64,000 bases of DNA from a sulfur-oxidizing endosymbiont of Gigantopelta aegis (GTDB lineage Bacteria; Pseudomonadota; Gammaproteobacteria; GRL18). Location: NCBI RefSeq assembly GCF_016097415.1, contig NZ_JAEHGE010000001.1, positions 1,704,015 to 1,768,014 of the forward strand, written 5' to 3'. Below, in pieces: positions 48,910-57,784 of the stretch. Position numbers and translations under genes: made by a program. The number at the start of each line of letters is the position of its first letter. The stretch's first letter is position 1. Below the pieces are notes generated by a model, which saw only the letters and a program-made list of their open reading frames with translations, made no database searches and was not told where the DNA came from.

Positions 48910-51900
48910 ATGAATAAAACAATTTTCAAACAACTTAAGAAAGACAAAGGTAACTGGCTCAATGAAACAGAAGTACGCCAGGGATGGATAAAGATTATTG
49001 GTGATGCTTTAAATATTCCTTTTCAAATGGAGAGGCAAAGAGTTGATGCCAGTTATAACAGAGTTATTATTGAATTTAAGGATAAGGGCTTATTTAATGG
49101 CAGTACTTCCAGTTCTGCATTTAAAAATGCGGTGTTTGATCGCTTAAAAAAATATATCCCGACTCGTGCTAAACTCGAATCCCTCGACAATGAGGATTAT
49201 ATTGGAATAGTTACCGATGCAGAGCATATTGCATTTGCACGGTACAGCCGAGGAAAAATAGTTCATGATGCATTATTACCATTAAGTGAATCCAGTGTAT
49301 CTTTGATAGTTAAGGCTCTGACTGATTGTAAATGGGTTCCTGTTACATCAGAAAATCTAATCACTGATTTTGGTCATAGTTCTGATGCTGGCTGTAATAT
49401 GTTACAGGCTTTATCTGACGCATTATCAGAGCGACTGGAAAAGAAAAATAATAATAAAATAAAAATGATCTTTGAAGAGTGGAAAGCTCTTTATGGACAA
49501 ACATCAAATCTTTCCATCAGCCAAGTGAATGGGATTCTTGATAATATTGGATTTCAAGTCAATTTCTCTGAACAAAAAAGTCTGAAGAATTGAAGATCCC
49601 TGTTGCACTTTTTGTCATACATACTTACAACTCTCTTTTGATAAAAATTCTTGGTGCAGAAGTTGTTGCCGAACATGCACTAACCACTTATAAAGGATTT
49701 ATCAGAGAAACAGTCAGCCTTGATGGTCAATTATTAATTGACCGAATGGAATATGAAATTGAACAGGGTAATTTCTTTTCTGGTGCTGGAATAAATGGGT
49801 TTGGAGAAGAAGTTATTTTCAGTTGGTATCTTGATGTTGCAAGATTGAAACAACATCAAGCCAAAATAATTGATGGATTAAAAGGTATTTTGCTTTCATT
49901 CTCCATGTATAGAGCGGATAAATTAACTTCCGCACGTTCAAAAGATGTTCTTAAGTCGTTTTATCAAGATCTCGTGCCAAATGAGCTACGAAAAGTCTGG
50001 GTGAAGTTTATACACCAGAATGGTTGGTTGAAGTCACTCTGGATAGAATCAATGTAAAAAATTTTTTAACTCAACGATTTCTTGATCCAACATGTGGTTC
50101 AGCTTCTTTCTTACTGGCTTTAATCAGGAAAATAAAAATACAAGCAACAGATGATGGGTGGGGTGATTTAGAAGTGTTAAAACACATCATAAACAATGTC
50201 TGGGGCTTTGATTTAAATCCTTTAGCAGTCCAGACTGCCCGAGTGAATATATTAATCGCTATTTCTGATTTATTAGACAATAATAACAAAGGAACAGATA
50301 TAGAAATACCGATTCTTTTAGCGGATGCAGTGTATTCCCCAGCTCGAAATCCTAAAAAAGATGAATTGATTGTCTCTTATAAAATTGGTAGTGAAGTAGC
50401 CGATCTTGAAATTTTATTGCCTTCAGAATTGGCTTTTGATAGAAGTCGTTTAGATTCCGTATTTTTACTAATGGATAATTTAGTTTCAAAAAGTACTCAG
50501 TGGCGTGAGACACAAAAAAAAAATTAATACAAAAAAATTAATTACATCCAATGAAATGAAAGAATGGAGATCACCACTCAAGCATACTTATGAAAAAATT
50601 CTGGATTTACATGAAAGAAACTGGAATGGTATCTGGTTTCTATAGTGCGTAATTTCTTCTGGTCTGCTATTGCAGGAAAGTTTGATGTGGTTGTTGGTAA
50701 TCCACCTTGGGTCAGATGGTCAAAATTACCCGAATTATACCGTGAACGTATAAAGCCAACCTGTGATCATTATGGAATTTTCTCAAAAACAAAATTTCAT
50801 GGTGGAAATGAACTTGATATATCAGGAATGATCACCTATACCGTTGCAGATAAATGGCTCAAAGATGAAGACGGAATTTTAGCATTTGTTATCACGCAAA
50901 CTCATTTTCAATCACCATCTTCAGCAGGTTTTCGATCATTTTATATCGGAAATAATCAGATCATTCAACCTGTAGGGATTGATGATCTAAAAGCTTTAAA
51001 GCCATTTCCTGATGCAGCCAATAAAACAGCTATTTTTATTGCTAAAAAATGCAAAGGTAACACAATAAAATATCCTATACCCTATGCTATATGGGAAGCG
51101 GCTAAAGGAAATAAAAAGCAATCCCTGCTCACCTCACAAAACAAGAAGCTCTTGATTCAGTTGACATTGATAAGTGTGAGGCAACCCCTGTTACGGGAGG
51201 TGATTCACCATGGGCTATTACACCGAAAGGTGGTTTTAAAGCATTTAAAAGATCACTGGTGCAAGCACTTGGGTTAACGGCAGAAAAGGAGTAACCACAG
51301 AATTAAATGGTATTTATTTTGTAAAAATTATTGATACAAATAAAAATAATAATTTGGTGCAAATTAAAACCTGCCCTGACTTTGGAAGAAATGAAAAGTA
51401 AAACCAGCAAGAAAGTTTTGGATAGAACCTGATTTTCTATATCCTTTAGTTAAGGGGGCTGGAGATATACAGGAATGTTATGTCTCAATCAAAAAAGATT
51501 TATATGTACTGGTGCCTAATAAGGGGATCACAAAACAGTTATTAGAAGATTGTGAAAATGACATGGAAGACAAACCAAAGTGTGAAGGATTTTTTAGCAC
51601 CTATCAAGACCAGCTTATTTTAAGATCAACATATAGCAAACGAATGACAGAACACGCACCTTATTTCTGTATTTCAAATGTTGGCAGTTATACTTTCGCA
51701 CCATTTAAAGTGGTATGGCCTGAACAGCCTGGCAATAAATCATTTAGAGCGGCAGTCATTACAAAAGGTAACGATCCTATCAGTGGTCAAAAAGTTTTTG
51801 TTCCCGACCACAAATTGTTTTTTGTTGATTTTTATGATTCAGAGCCAGCCTATTATCTTTGTGGTTTACTAAACAGCTCTACAGTACAAGCTTTTATTGA

Positions 51901-52087
51901 TAGTCATAATATTTCAATTCAAGTGGGTAATGTGTTTAAACACATGAATTTACCAGAATTTGATGCAGATAATAAGAAACATAAAGAGTTATCAGCATTA
52001 AGTGAAGTAGCACATAATGAAGATAACAAAATCAAAAGACAAGCATTGTTAAAAACTATTTCTAAACTTGGAAATTCATTACTTTGA
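48910..52087 (+). pseudogene. Single-chain restriction-modification enzyme (type IIG/Eco57I-like), broken by frameshifts
   Basis: A gene of about 1055 codons that is now split into at least seven frames. The N-terminal part has RVDASYNRVIIEFKDKG, a PD-(D/E)xK nuclease-like motif. Restoring one A near 49993 gives SLGEVYTPEWLVEVTLDRI; LDPTCGSASFLLALI is the S-adenosylmethionine motif I, VWGFDLNPLAVQTARVN follows, and VVVGNPPWVRW is the catalytic NPPW motif of N6-adenine methyltransferases. Frames also break near 49585, at 50514-50523 (ten A), about 50540, 50640, 51140, 51270 and 51400. The last fragment, with LCGLLNSSTVQAFIDSHN, looks like a target-recognition end. It starts 12 bp after the transposase stop. 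Confidence 0.8.
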
Positions 52088-52114
52088 GCAAATATGGGTG
52101 TTTTTATACAAAAA

Positions 52115-52141
52115 TATCAACACCTTTGTTTATCGGCTTGT
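52115..52141 (-). repeat. Right terminal inverted repeat of the transposon
   Basis: 27 bp reading TATCAACACCTTTGTTTATC and then GGCTTGT on the plus strand. It is the complement of the left end with one mismatch. It is directly followed by TCTTTAG, the target duplication, and the other half of a family C repeat. Confidence 0.9.
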
Positions 52142-52172
52142 TCTTTAGAAGGGGGATTGATGGGGTTGGGCT

Positions 52173-52263
52173 GTAGGGTGGGCACGCTTTTTGTGCCCAC
52201 GCTGAAAGTGTACATAATAAGCGCTTGAGTCAGCGTGGGCAGATAAAGCCATGCCCACCCTAC
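52173..52263. repeat. Palindromic repeat family B, copy 4
   Basis: Nearly the reverse complement of copy 3 at 36898: GTAGGGTGGGCACGCTTTTT at the left and GCCATGCCCACCCTAC at the right, with AAGTGTACATAATAAGCGC in the middle. On its right the flank GGATGGGCACTAA again supplies the stop codon (TAG on the minus strand) of the neighbouring gene. Confidence 0.85.
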
Positions 52264-52299
52264 GGTTCTTTATATAAAAAACCTATTGACGGATGGGCA

Positions 52300-52737
52300 C
52301 TAATTTGGAATTAAAGGAAATTTTACTGGCTGACCTGCCATCGCTTTTGATAAACCATAAATACCCAACATAACAAAAGTACTGTGTACACAGGTTAGAT
52401 AGGTAATAATAATCGTCCAAGTGATTGCCGCACTCGTGGTACTGAAGAAATAAAATATCACTGCAATTATAACGATAAAAATCCCTGCTAAAATACTGGC
52501 GATCAAGGTTTGTCGCAAGTGGATATAGGCAATTGATTGAGGTTGTTTGGCATGTTTTCTAAATAAATAGAATAATGCTAAAAATGGTATAACCGGAATT
52601 AGTAATAAATTAGCCAGAAACAAAGCCTCTGCTAAGATAGCGACATTACTAGAGCTGTCGGTGCTCTTTGCTTTAACAGAATCTGTTTTAACGGTATCTG
52701 CTTCGGAGGTATTAGTTGTAGGTGCTGTGGTTGTCAT
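52300..52737 (-). CDS. Small membrane protein, possibly DUF4870-like
   Basis: The 145-residue product has a Thr/Ser-rich N-terminus of about 30 residues followed by three hydrophobic segments (ILAEALFLANLLLIPVIPFL, TLIASILAGIFIVIIAVIFY and ITWTIIITYLTCVHSTFVML). The order of helices and the ending GQPVKFPLIPN resemble DUF4870-type membrane proteins of unknown function; the match is weak. Its start overlaps the arsC stop by one base (TAATG), so it is translated together with arsC. Its stop codon lies at the edge of a family B repeat. Confidence 0.6.
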   Translation of the reverse strand: MTTTAPTTNTSEADTVKTDSVKAKSTDSSSNVAILAEALFLANLLLIPVIPFLALFYLFRKHAKQPQSIAYIHLRQTLIASILAGIFIVIIAVIFYFFSTTSAAITWTIIITYLTCVHSTFVMLGIYGLSKAMAGQPVKFPLIPN

Positions 52738-53087
52738 TATAAAATATCCAAAACGCTTTCTGGTGGGCGGCCTAAAGCATATTTATTGTCAGCGCTAATA
52801 ACAATAGGACGCTCGATTAATTTAGGGTGTTTCACCATTGCTGCAATCAGCTGATCATCACTCAAGGAGTCGTCAGCTAGATTGTGTTCCTTGTATTCTG
52901 CTTCGCCTTTACGCATCAATTCTCTCGGGCTTTTTCCCAATGCATTTAGGATAGACTTTAATTCACTTTCTGTTGGCGGGGTTTTTAAATATTCGATAAT
53001 TTCCGGTTTAATTCCTTTATCTTCCAAAATTTGTAATGTCTGACGAGACTTGGAACAACGTGGATTATGGTATATTTTGGTGCTCAT
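52737..53087 (-). CDS. arsC: Glutaredoxin-dependent arsenate reductase family protein, ArsC type
   Basis: The 116-residue protein has a thioredoxin-like fold with NPRCSKSRQTLQIL at the start, where Cys in RCSKSR is the catalytic residue of ArsC. YLKTPPTESELKSIL and ERPIVISADNKYALGRPPES complete the family. It reduces arsenate to arsenite with glutathione and glutaredoxin. YffB-like proteins of the same fold lack the CSKSR motif, so ArsC is preferred. There is no arsenite pump gene nearby, so the gene may not belong to a full resistance operon. Confidence 0.85.
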   Translation of the reverse strand: MSTKIYHNPRCSKSRQTLQILEDKGIKPEIIEYLKTPPTESELKSILNALGKSPRELMRKGEAEYKEHNLADDSLSDDQLIAAMVKHPKLIERPIVISADNKYALGRPPESVLDIL

Positions 53088-53256
53088 TTTTATGCCTAAA
53101 GTATGAAATTTAACGGGTATGGAAAACTATATCAAAGAGTTTCTATAAAAGCACCATAAATATCACACATATATAGCAACAAGCTAGCTTTAGCCCTCTC
53201 TAAATAAGTGCTTATCCTAATGTTCAAAACAAACATTTCAAGTTAAAATCCTCTAT

Positions 53257-54102
53257 GTGTCAGATGAGAAAAATAATAACAAAAAGAGAATATCGATGAA
53301 TAGCGTGGAATGCTTAGCCAGAGAAACAAAAAACACCCGTAATAGTCATCAAAAACGTAAAAGTCAGTGGCTGTTATTTCCTGAAGAAAAGCCCGCAGCA
53401 CGCATTAGACTGTTTTGTTTTCCCTATGCGGGTGGTGGGGCACATATTTATTTTCCCTGGCAAGCGCAATTGCCGGATTGGATAGAAGTCTGTGCTATTC
53501 AATTGCCGGGTCGTGGTATGCGTTTTGCTGATAGCCCTTATAGTCATCACCAGCCTATTGTTGAACAAGTATTTGATGTGATTAAGGACTACATGGACAA
53601 GCCTTATGCAATTTTTGGTCATAGCATGGGGGCTTTATTAGCTTATGAATTAGCTCAGACAATAGCGCAAAGTGCATTAGCCAATCCCGAACATTTATTT
53701 ATTTCAGGTCGCCGAGCAATGCATCTTCAATCATCCAGCAAAGCTATTTATGACTTGCCTGATAAAGAATTAATGACAGAATTACGTCAACTCAATGGTA
53801 CTCCGGCTGAGGTTTTAGCAAATCAGGAATTAATGAATCTACTTTTACCCGTGTTGCGTGCTGATTTTAAGTTGTGTGATACCTATGAATACAATGAGCA
53901 ATATAAGCCACTCAATATTAATATCACTACCTTTGAAGGTCAGCAAGATCATAAGGCTCAAGGTGAAAGAATGACAGCTTGGAAAGAACTCACTCATGGA
54001 AATGTGAGTTCAGTGAAGTTAGCCGGTGATCACTTTTTTATTCATTCCCAGGAAAAGCAATTACTGACATTGCTTAAAGATCAATTACAGACTTTTCTAT
54101 AA
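53257..54102 (+). CDS. Type II thioesterase (GrsT-like)
   Basis: The 281-residue alpha/beta hydrolase has RLFCFPYAGGGAHIYFPW at the start of the domain, IQLPGRGMRF, the nucleophile elbow IFGHSMGALLAYELAQ (Ser in GHSMG) and LAGDHFFIHS with the catalytic His. Type II thioesterases free stalled acyl carrier domains in nonribosomal peptide or polyketide synthesis. No synthase is in the window, so its partner is elsewhere or it works on another carrier. GTG at 53257 gives a 38-residue basic N-terminal extension; ATG at 53296 is an alternative start. Confidence 0.85.
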   Translation: MSDEKNNNKKRISMNSVECLARETKNTRNSHQKRKSQWLLFPEEKPAARIRLFCFPYAGGGAHIYFPWQAQLPDWIEVCAIQLPGRGMRFADSPYSHHQPIVEQVFDVIKDYMDKPYAIFGHSMGALLAYELAQTIAQSALANPEHLFISGRRAMHLQSSSKAIYDLPDKELMTELRQLNGTPAEVLANQELMNLLLPVLRADFKLCDTYEYNEQYKPLNINITTFEGQQDHKAQGERMTAWKELTHGNVSSVKLAGDHFFIHSQEKQLLTLLKDQLQTFL

Positions 54103-54133
54103 CTTTAATACTGCCTATAAAAGTAAACACTCG

Positions 54134-55201
54134 TTATGATAAAAGTGCCACGCTTTTAACTTGTGCGAATACTTGTTTCCCTGGCTTTAAGTCTAATAGT
54201 GCAGCCGATTTTAGTGTGATTCGGGCTAATAGTGGTGTGTCTTTTATTAGCAGGCGTAGCATAATTTGTGATGTGCCTTCGGACTCCATGTTTTCTATTA
54301 TGGCTGGAAATATATTAAGAATACTGGTATCAGACTGATGTGCCAGTGTTAGACTGACATCCCGTGCCATGACCCGCAGACGGACTTTATGCTTAAGTTG
54401 TAAATCTTTTTCTGCAACGCTAAAGCGCCCACCATTAAAATCAAGATGAGTAAGATGATATTTTTTTTCATGCCCGGCAACGCTGGCATGAATTAACGAG
54501 GCGGCATTATCACCATGGGCTAAGGGCAAATCTAGGCGTGTGAGCATACTGCTGAGAGAGTCGGATGCCTTGACCTTTCCTGCATCAAGTAAAATAAGGT
54601 GATCGGCTAATCGAGCCACTTCATCTGGTGAGTGGCTGACATATAAGAGTGGTATATTGAGTTCATCATGCAAGGATTCGAGATAGGGCATGATTTCTTG
54701 TTTACGCTTATGATCCAGTGCCGATAAGGGTTCATCCATTAATAAAATGCTTGGGCTGGCTGCTAAGGCGCGAGCGATTGCTACACGCTGGCGTTCGCCG
54801 CCGGATAGTTGCTCGCTATTGCGATCCAATAATGGGCTGATATCTAATAACTCAATGGCTTGCTCTAATGAAACTGTTCGGTTCTCTTGTGCAACGCGTT
54901 TAAGACCATACTCAATATTTTGCCGTACATTTAAGTGTGCAAACAGGCTGGCTTCTTGAAAAACATAGCCTAAGGAACGTTGTTCTGGGGGCACAAATAA
55001 TGAGCCATCTTGCCAGAGCTTTTGACCGATACGACAATAGTCATTATTGCTTTTTTCAAGTCCTGCAATGGCGCGTAGCAGGGTGGTTTTACCACAACCG
55101 GAATCACCATAAATGGCGGTCACACCATGATCAGGAATGTTCAGCTCAACATCAAGCTTAAAGTTTTTACGCTGTATATTAAAGCGGGCTTCAATACTCA
55201 T
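54134..55201 (-). CDS. modC: Molybdate ABC transporter ATPase ModC
   Basis: The 355-residue ATPase drives molybdate import. GDSGCGKTTLLRAIAG is Walker A, QLSGGERQRVAIARALAASP the signature and ILLMDEPLSALD Walker B. The C-terminal 130 residues contain a MOP-type molybdate-binding fold (RVMARDVSLTL, LLARITLKSAALLDL). The start MSIEARFNIQ at 55201 overlaps the modB stop as ATGA, so a longer frame reaching into modB is rejected. It ends the operon modABC, and is convergent with the thioesterase gene. Confidence 0.93.
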   Translation of the reverse strand: MSIEARFNIQRKNFKLDVELNIPDHGVTAIYGDSGCGKTTLLRAIAGLEKSNNDYCRIGQKLWQDGSLFVPPEQRSLGYVFQEASLFAHLNVRQNIEYGLKRVAQENRTVSLEQAIELLDISPLLDRNSEQLSGGERQRVAIARALAASPSILLMDEPLSALDHKRKQEIMPYLESLHDELNIPLLYVSHSPDEVARLADHLILLDAGKVKASDSLSSMLTRLDLPLAHGDNAASLIHASVAGHEKKYHLTHLDFNGGRFSVAEKDLQLKHKVRLRVMARDVSLTLAHQSDTSILNIFPAIIENMESEGTSQIMLRLLIKDTPLLARITLKSAALLDLKPGKQVFAQVKSVALLS

Positions 55202-55881
55202 GAGGGTGAAGCCACTGAAAATCGACGATTTAAAGCATAAACACTGAGTAGCATGATGAAGGATAAGACTAATAAGCCACCGGACAACCAATGTGCCTGT
55301 GAATATTCTAAGACTTCGACATGATCATAAATGGCAATGGATAATACCTGTGTTTGCCCCGGTATATTACCACCGATCATTAGCACTACACCGAATTCAC
55401 CAATGGTATGGGCAAAGCCCAGTACCGCCGCTGTCAGGAAGCCGGGTCTGGCAAGTGGTACGGCAATGGTGAAAAAACGATCCAGTGGTGAGGCGCCAAG
55501 TGTTGCAGCAACTTCTAAGGGACGATTGCCAATAGCTTTAAAGGCACCTTGCAAGGGCTGAACAACAAAGGGCATTGAATAAAATACCGAGCCGATTACG
55601 AGTCCAGTGAAAGTGAAGGCCAGTGAGTTGCCCCCCAGTGCTTGCATAAGGCCACCAATGGGGCCATTAGGACCCAGTGCCATCAGTAAATAAAATCCCA
55701 AAACCGTCGGTGGTAAGACTAATGGCAGAGCGATAATGGCTTCGAGTAAGAATTTATAACGCCATTGTGAACGTGCTAACCACCAAGCCAGTGGCGTGCC
55801 AATAAGGAGTAAGATCAGCGTAGTGATCGTCGCTAGTTTAAAGGTGATCAGCAGGGCGCTAAAATCGGCTTCAGTGAGCAT
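55198..55881 (-). CDS. modB: Molybdate ABC transporter permease ModB
   Basis: A 227-residue membrane protein with about five helices. LLIGTPLAWWLARSQWRYKFLLE and ALPLVLPPTVLGFYLL are early ModB landmarks, and VAATLGASPLDRFFTIAVPLARPG is the EAA loop that meets the ATPase. AVLGFAHTIGEFGVVLMIGG is family-typical. It forms the membrane path for molybdate. It overlaps modA at its start by 11 bases and modC at its end by four, as expected for coupled translation. Confidence 0.95.
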   Translation of the reverse strand: MLTEADFSALLITFKLATITTLILLLIGTPLAWWLARSQWRYKFLLEAIIALPLVLPPTVLGFYLLMALGPNGPIGGLMQALGGNSLAFTFTGLVIGSVFYSMPFVVQPLQGAFKAIGNRPLEVAATLGASPLDRFFTIAVPLARPGFLTAAVLGFAHTIGEFGVVLMIGGNIPGQTQVLSIAIYDHVEVLEYSQAHWLSGGLLVLSFIMLLSVYALNRRFSVASPS

Positions 55882-56695
55882 GAGCAGGTACTTTTTCTAG
55901 TGGCTTATGAGTGGTGTCATTTTCGAGGCTATAGCCAAAGCTACGAATAATTTTTTCTGCTTCAGGACTTTTAACGAATAGATAAAATTGTCTTGCTAAA
56001 GGATTATCTTTGAGTAAAACGGCTTGTTGCTTAATTGGTGTGTAATTGTTTTGTGGGACTAGCCAAAGAGAACCGCTGATGCTTCTATCAGGGTGTTTTA
56101 ATTGCGAATAAGCAATGAGTCCTAATTGGGCGTTGGCAGTTTTTACAAACTGGTAAGTTTGACCAATGTTTTCACCACGGACAATACGTCCCTGCAATTG
56201 ATTCCAGACACCGAGCTGTATTAATAATTGTTTAGCCGCTTTACCATAGGGTGCGAGTTTGGGATTAGCCATGGCAAGAAAACGAAAGTCCTGACTTTTA
56301 AGGATTTCTCCCTGCTGATCAATATAATTTGCTTGTGGACTCCACAATGCTAGCTTTCCAATCGCATAAGTAAAGCGAGAGTTTGCTATGGCCACTTTTT
56401 CATCGTCCAAAAGTTTTGCCCGGCGCTCATCGGCTGAGAAAAATAAGTCATAGGGTGCTCCATGCTTGATTTGGGCATAAAGTTTTCCTGTTGATGCGAT
56501 AACAAGCGTTACTTTAGGTTTTGTTTTAGGCGTGTTTTTTTGAGTAGCGTGTTGTTGTTCAAAGAGTTGAGCAATTCGTTTTAACGGTTCACTGAAATTA
56601 CTGGCGCTGGCAACGAGAATCTCAGCAGCAAATATTGACTGACTGCTGAGCAATAGTAGGTTATAAAAGAGGCATTTAATGATACGCAATTTCAT
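55871..56695 (-). CDS. modA: Molybdate-binding periplasmic protein ModA
   Basis: The 274-residue precursor has a signal peptide ending QSIFAAE. ILVASASNFSEPLKRIAQLF and LVIASTGKLYAQIKHGAPYDLFFSADERRAKLL contain serine and backbone contacts for the oxyanion seen in ModA. LGLIAYSQLKHPD follows in the second lobe. It presents molybdate or tungstate to ModBC. It starts four bases after metA, an unusual neighbour, so the two may share a transcript. No ModE gene is seen nearby. Confidence 0.92.
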   Translation of the reverse strand: MKLRIIKCLFYNLLLLSSQSIFAAEILVASASNFSEPLKRIAQLFEQQHATQKNTPKTKPKVTLVIASTGKLYAQIKHGAPYDLFFSADERRAKLLDDEKVAIANSRFTYAIGKLALWSPQANYIDQQGEILKSQDFRFLAMANPKLAPYGKAAKQLLIQLGVWNQLQGRIVRGENIGQTYQFVKTANAQLGLIAYSQLKHPDRSISGSLWLVPQNNYTPIKQQAVLLKDNPLARQFYLFVKSPEAEKIIRSFGYSLENDTTHKPLEKVPAHAH

Positions 56696-56699
56696 GGCG

Positions 56700-57764
56700 C
56701 TATAAATTAAGTGGATTATCAGGATCTATATCATCCATAAAGGGTATATGACGATCATTGTGGGTGATTTGATAAATTAAACCCATCCAATTACCAATCA
56801 CTTCTACCGCAGTATCATGCCAGGTAATATCTATATCAGCACTGATTAGTTTTTCGGGGAATTCCGGTAGCGGTAAATCTTGTTGTTTGGCGAGCATACA
56901 ACGATAGCGGTACTCATTTAAAATGGCCTTGGCAAAAATACCCAGATAATTTTTTGGAAACGGAGGATATTCTGTTAGCTTATCTAATTCAAATTGACTT
57001 ACTTCACGTTTGTATTCCTTGAGCAACGAGATGGTATCATATTCAGGATGCCCCTGAAATAGTACATGGCGAAAGCCATCGGGGCTGGTGGCTAGGTGTA
57101 CGAAGCCAGCATCCGATTCAACGAGAATCTTTAGCTTTTGTTTGTTAAACTGTTCAGGAAATACCGCATTCCAACGCGAGTGAGGGACATCAAAACGAGT
57201 ATTGATGTCACTGATCAGCGGGTGTTTAGTCTGAGTAATATGATGTGGAAAAACCCCCCATATTTTTTCTGCTTGTGGCTTACGTTTCTGACCATAGTGA
57301 AATTCCATAACGGCATGGGTTGCCAGACAGGAACACAAAGTAGAAGTGACATTGTCCCAAGCCCAGTCAATGACTTTAATCAGTGGTTCCCAGAAGGATT
57401 GATTGGCTAAATCAGGCCCGTTCACATTGGCACCGGTGATAATTAACGCATCAAGCCCCATTTTTTTGATGTTGTCAAAGCTTTCATAATATTGGCCAAT
57501 GTAGTCACTGGCTTTTTCTGAGCGGGGAATTTCATCTAAGGTAAAAGGATGTACATAAAATTGTGCAATGGGATTACTTTCACCAATCAGTCGGAAAAAC
57601 TGTCTTTCCGTGGCGCTGAGTGCCGCATCAGGCATCATATTCAGCAGACCAATATGTAACTCACGAATATCCTGATGCTGTGCTGTCGTGGGAGTAAGAA
57701 TTTTGATTCCCTCATCACGCAAGCGGTCAAATGAAGGTAATTGATTGTGAGCAACTAATGGCAT
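56700..57764 (-). CDS. metA: Homoserine O-acyltransferase MetA
   Basis: The 354-residue enzyme activates homoserine for methionine synthesis. HIGLLNMMPDAALSATERQFFRLIG is the family start, STLCSCLATHAVMEFHYG holds the catalytic cysteine and LFQGHPEYD the catalytic His and Glu. Whether the acyl donor is succinyl- or acetyl-CoA cannot be decided from sequence; ITGANVNGPDL is at the specificity region. The neighbours are modA, four bases downstream, and a P-loop protein upstream. With hom in the window it completes the methionine branch entry. Confidence 0.92.
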   Translation of the reverse strand: MPLVAHNQLPSFDRLRDEGIKILTPTTAQHQDIRELHIGLLNMMPDAALSATERQFFRLIGESNPIAQFYVHPFTLDEIPRSEKASDYIGQYYESFDNIKKMGLDALIITGANVNGPDLANQSFWEPLIKVIDWAWDNVTSTLCSCLATHAVMEFHYGQKRKPQAEKIWGVFPHHITQTKHPLISDINTRFDVPHSRWNAVFPEQFNKQKLKILVESDAGFVHLATSPDGFRHVLFQGHPEYDTISLLKEYKREVSQFELDKLTEYPPFPKNYLGIFAKAILNEYRYRCMLAKQQDLPLPEFPEKLISADIDITWHDTAVEVIGNWMGLIYQITHNDRHIPFMDDIDPDNPLNL

Positions 57765-57784
57765 TGGTTAATCCATGATTCAAA

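Larger units (their letters stand above)
47050..52141. mobile_element. 5.1-kb transposon carrying a restriction-modification gene
   Basis: The left end starts ACAAGCCGATAAATAAAG (47050-47076) and the right end is its inverted copy (52115-52141): 26 of 27 bases match. The flanks both read TTCTTTAG or TCTTTAG (47042-47049 and 52141-52148), a target duplication of seven or eight bases. Joining the flanks restores a family C repeat (CCCC-TTTCTTTAG-AAGGGGG). The interior holds only a transposase-like gene and a restriction-modification gene, both broken by frameshifts. The size of the duplication is that of IS1- or IS1595-like elements, but the family of this transposase is not clear. Confidence 0.88.

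Noticed and set aside
47050-52141. The region as a CRISPR, BREX or DISARM defence island
   Set aside because: Only a transposase-like and a single methylase-nuclease gene are present; no other defence genes or repeats of that kind.
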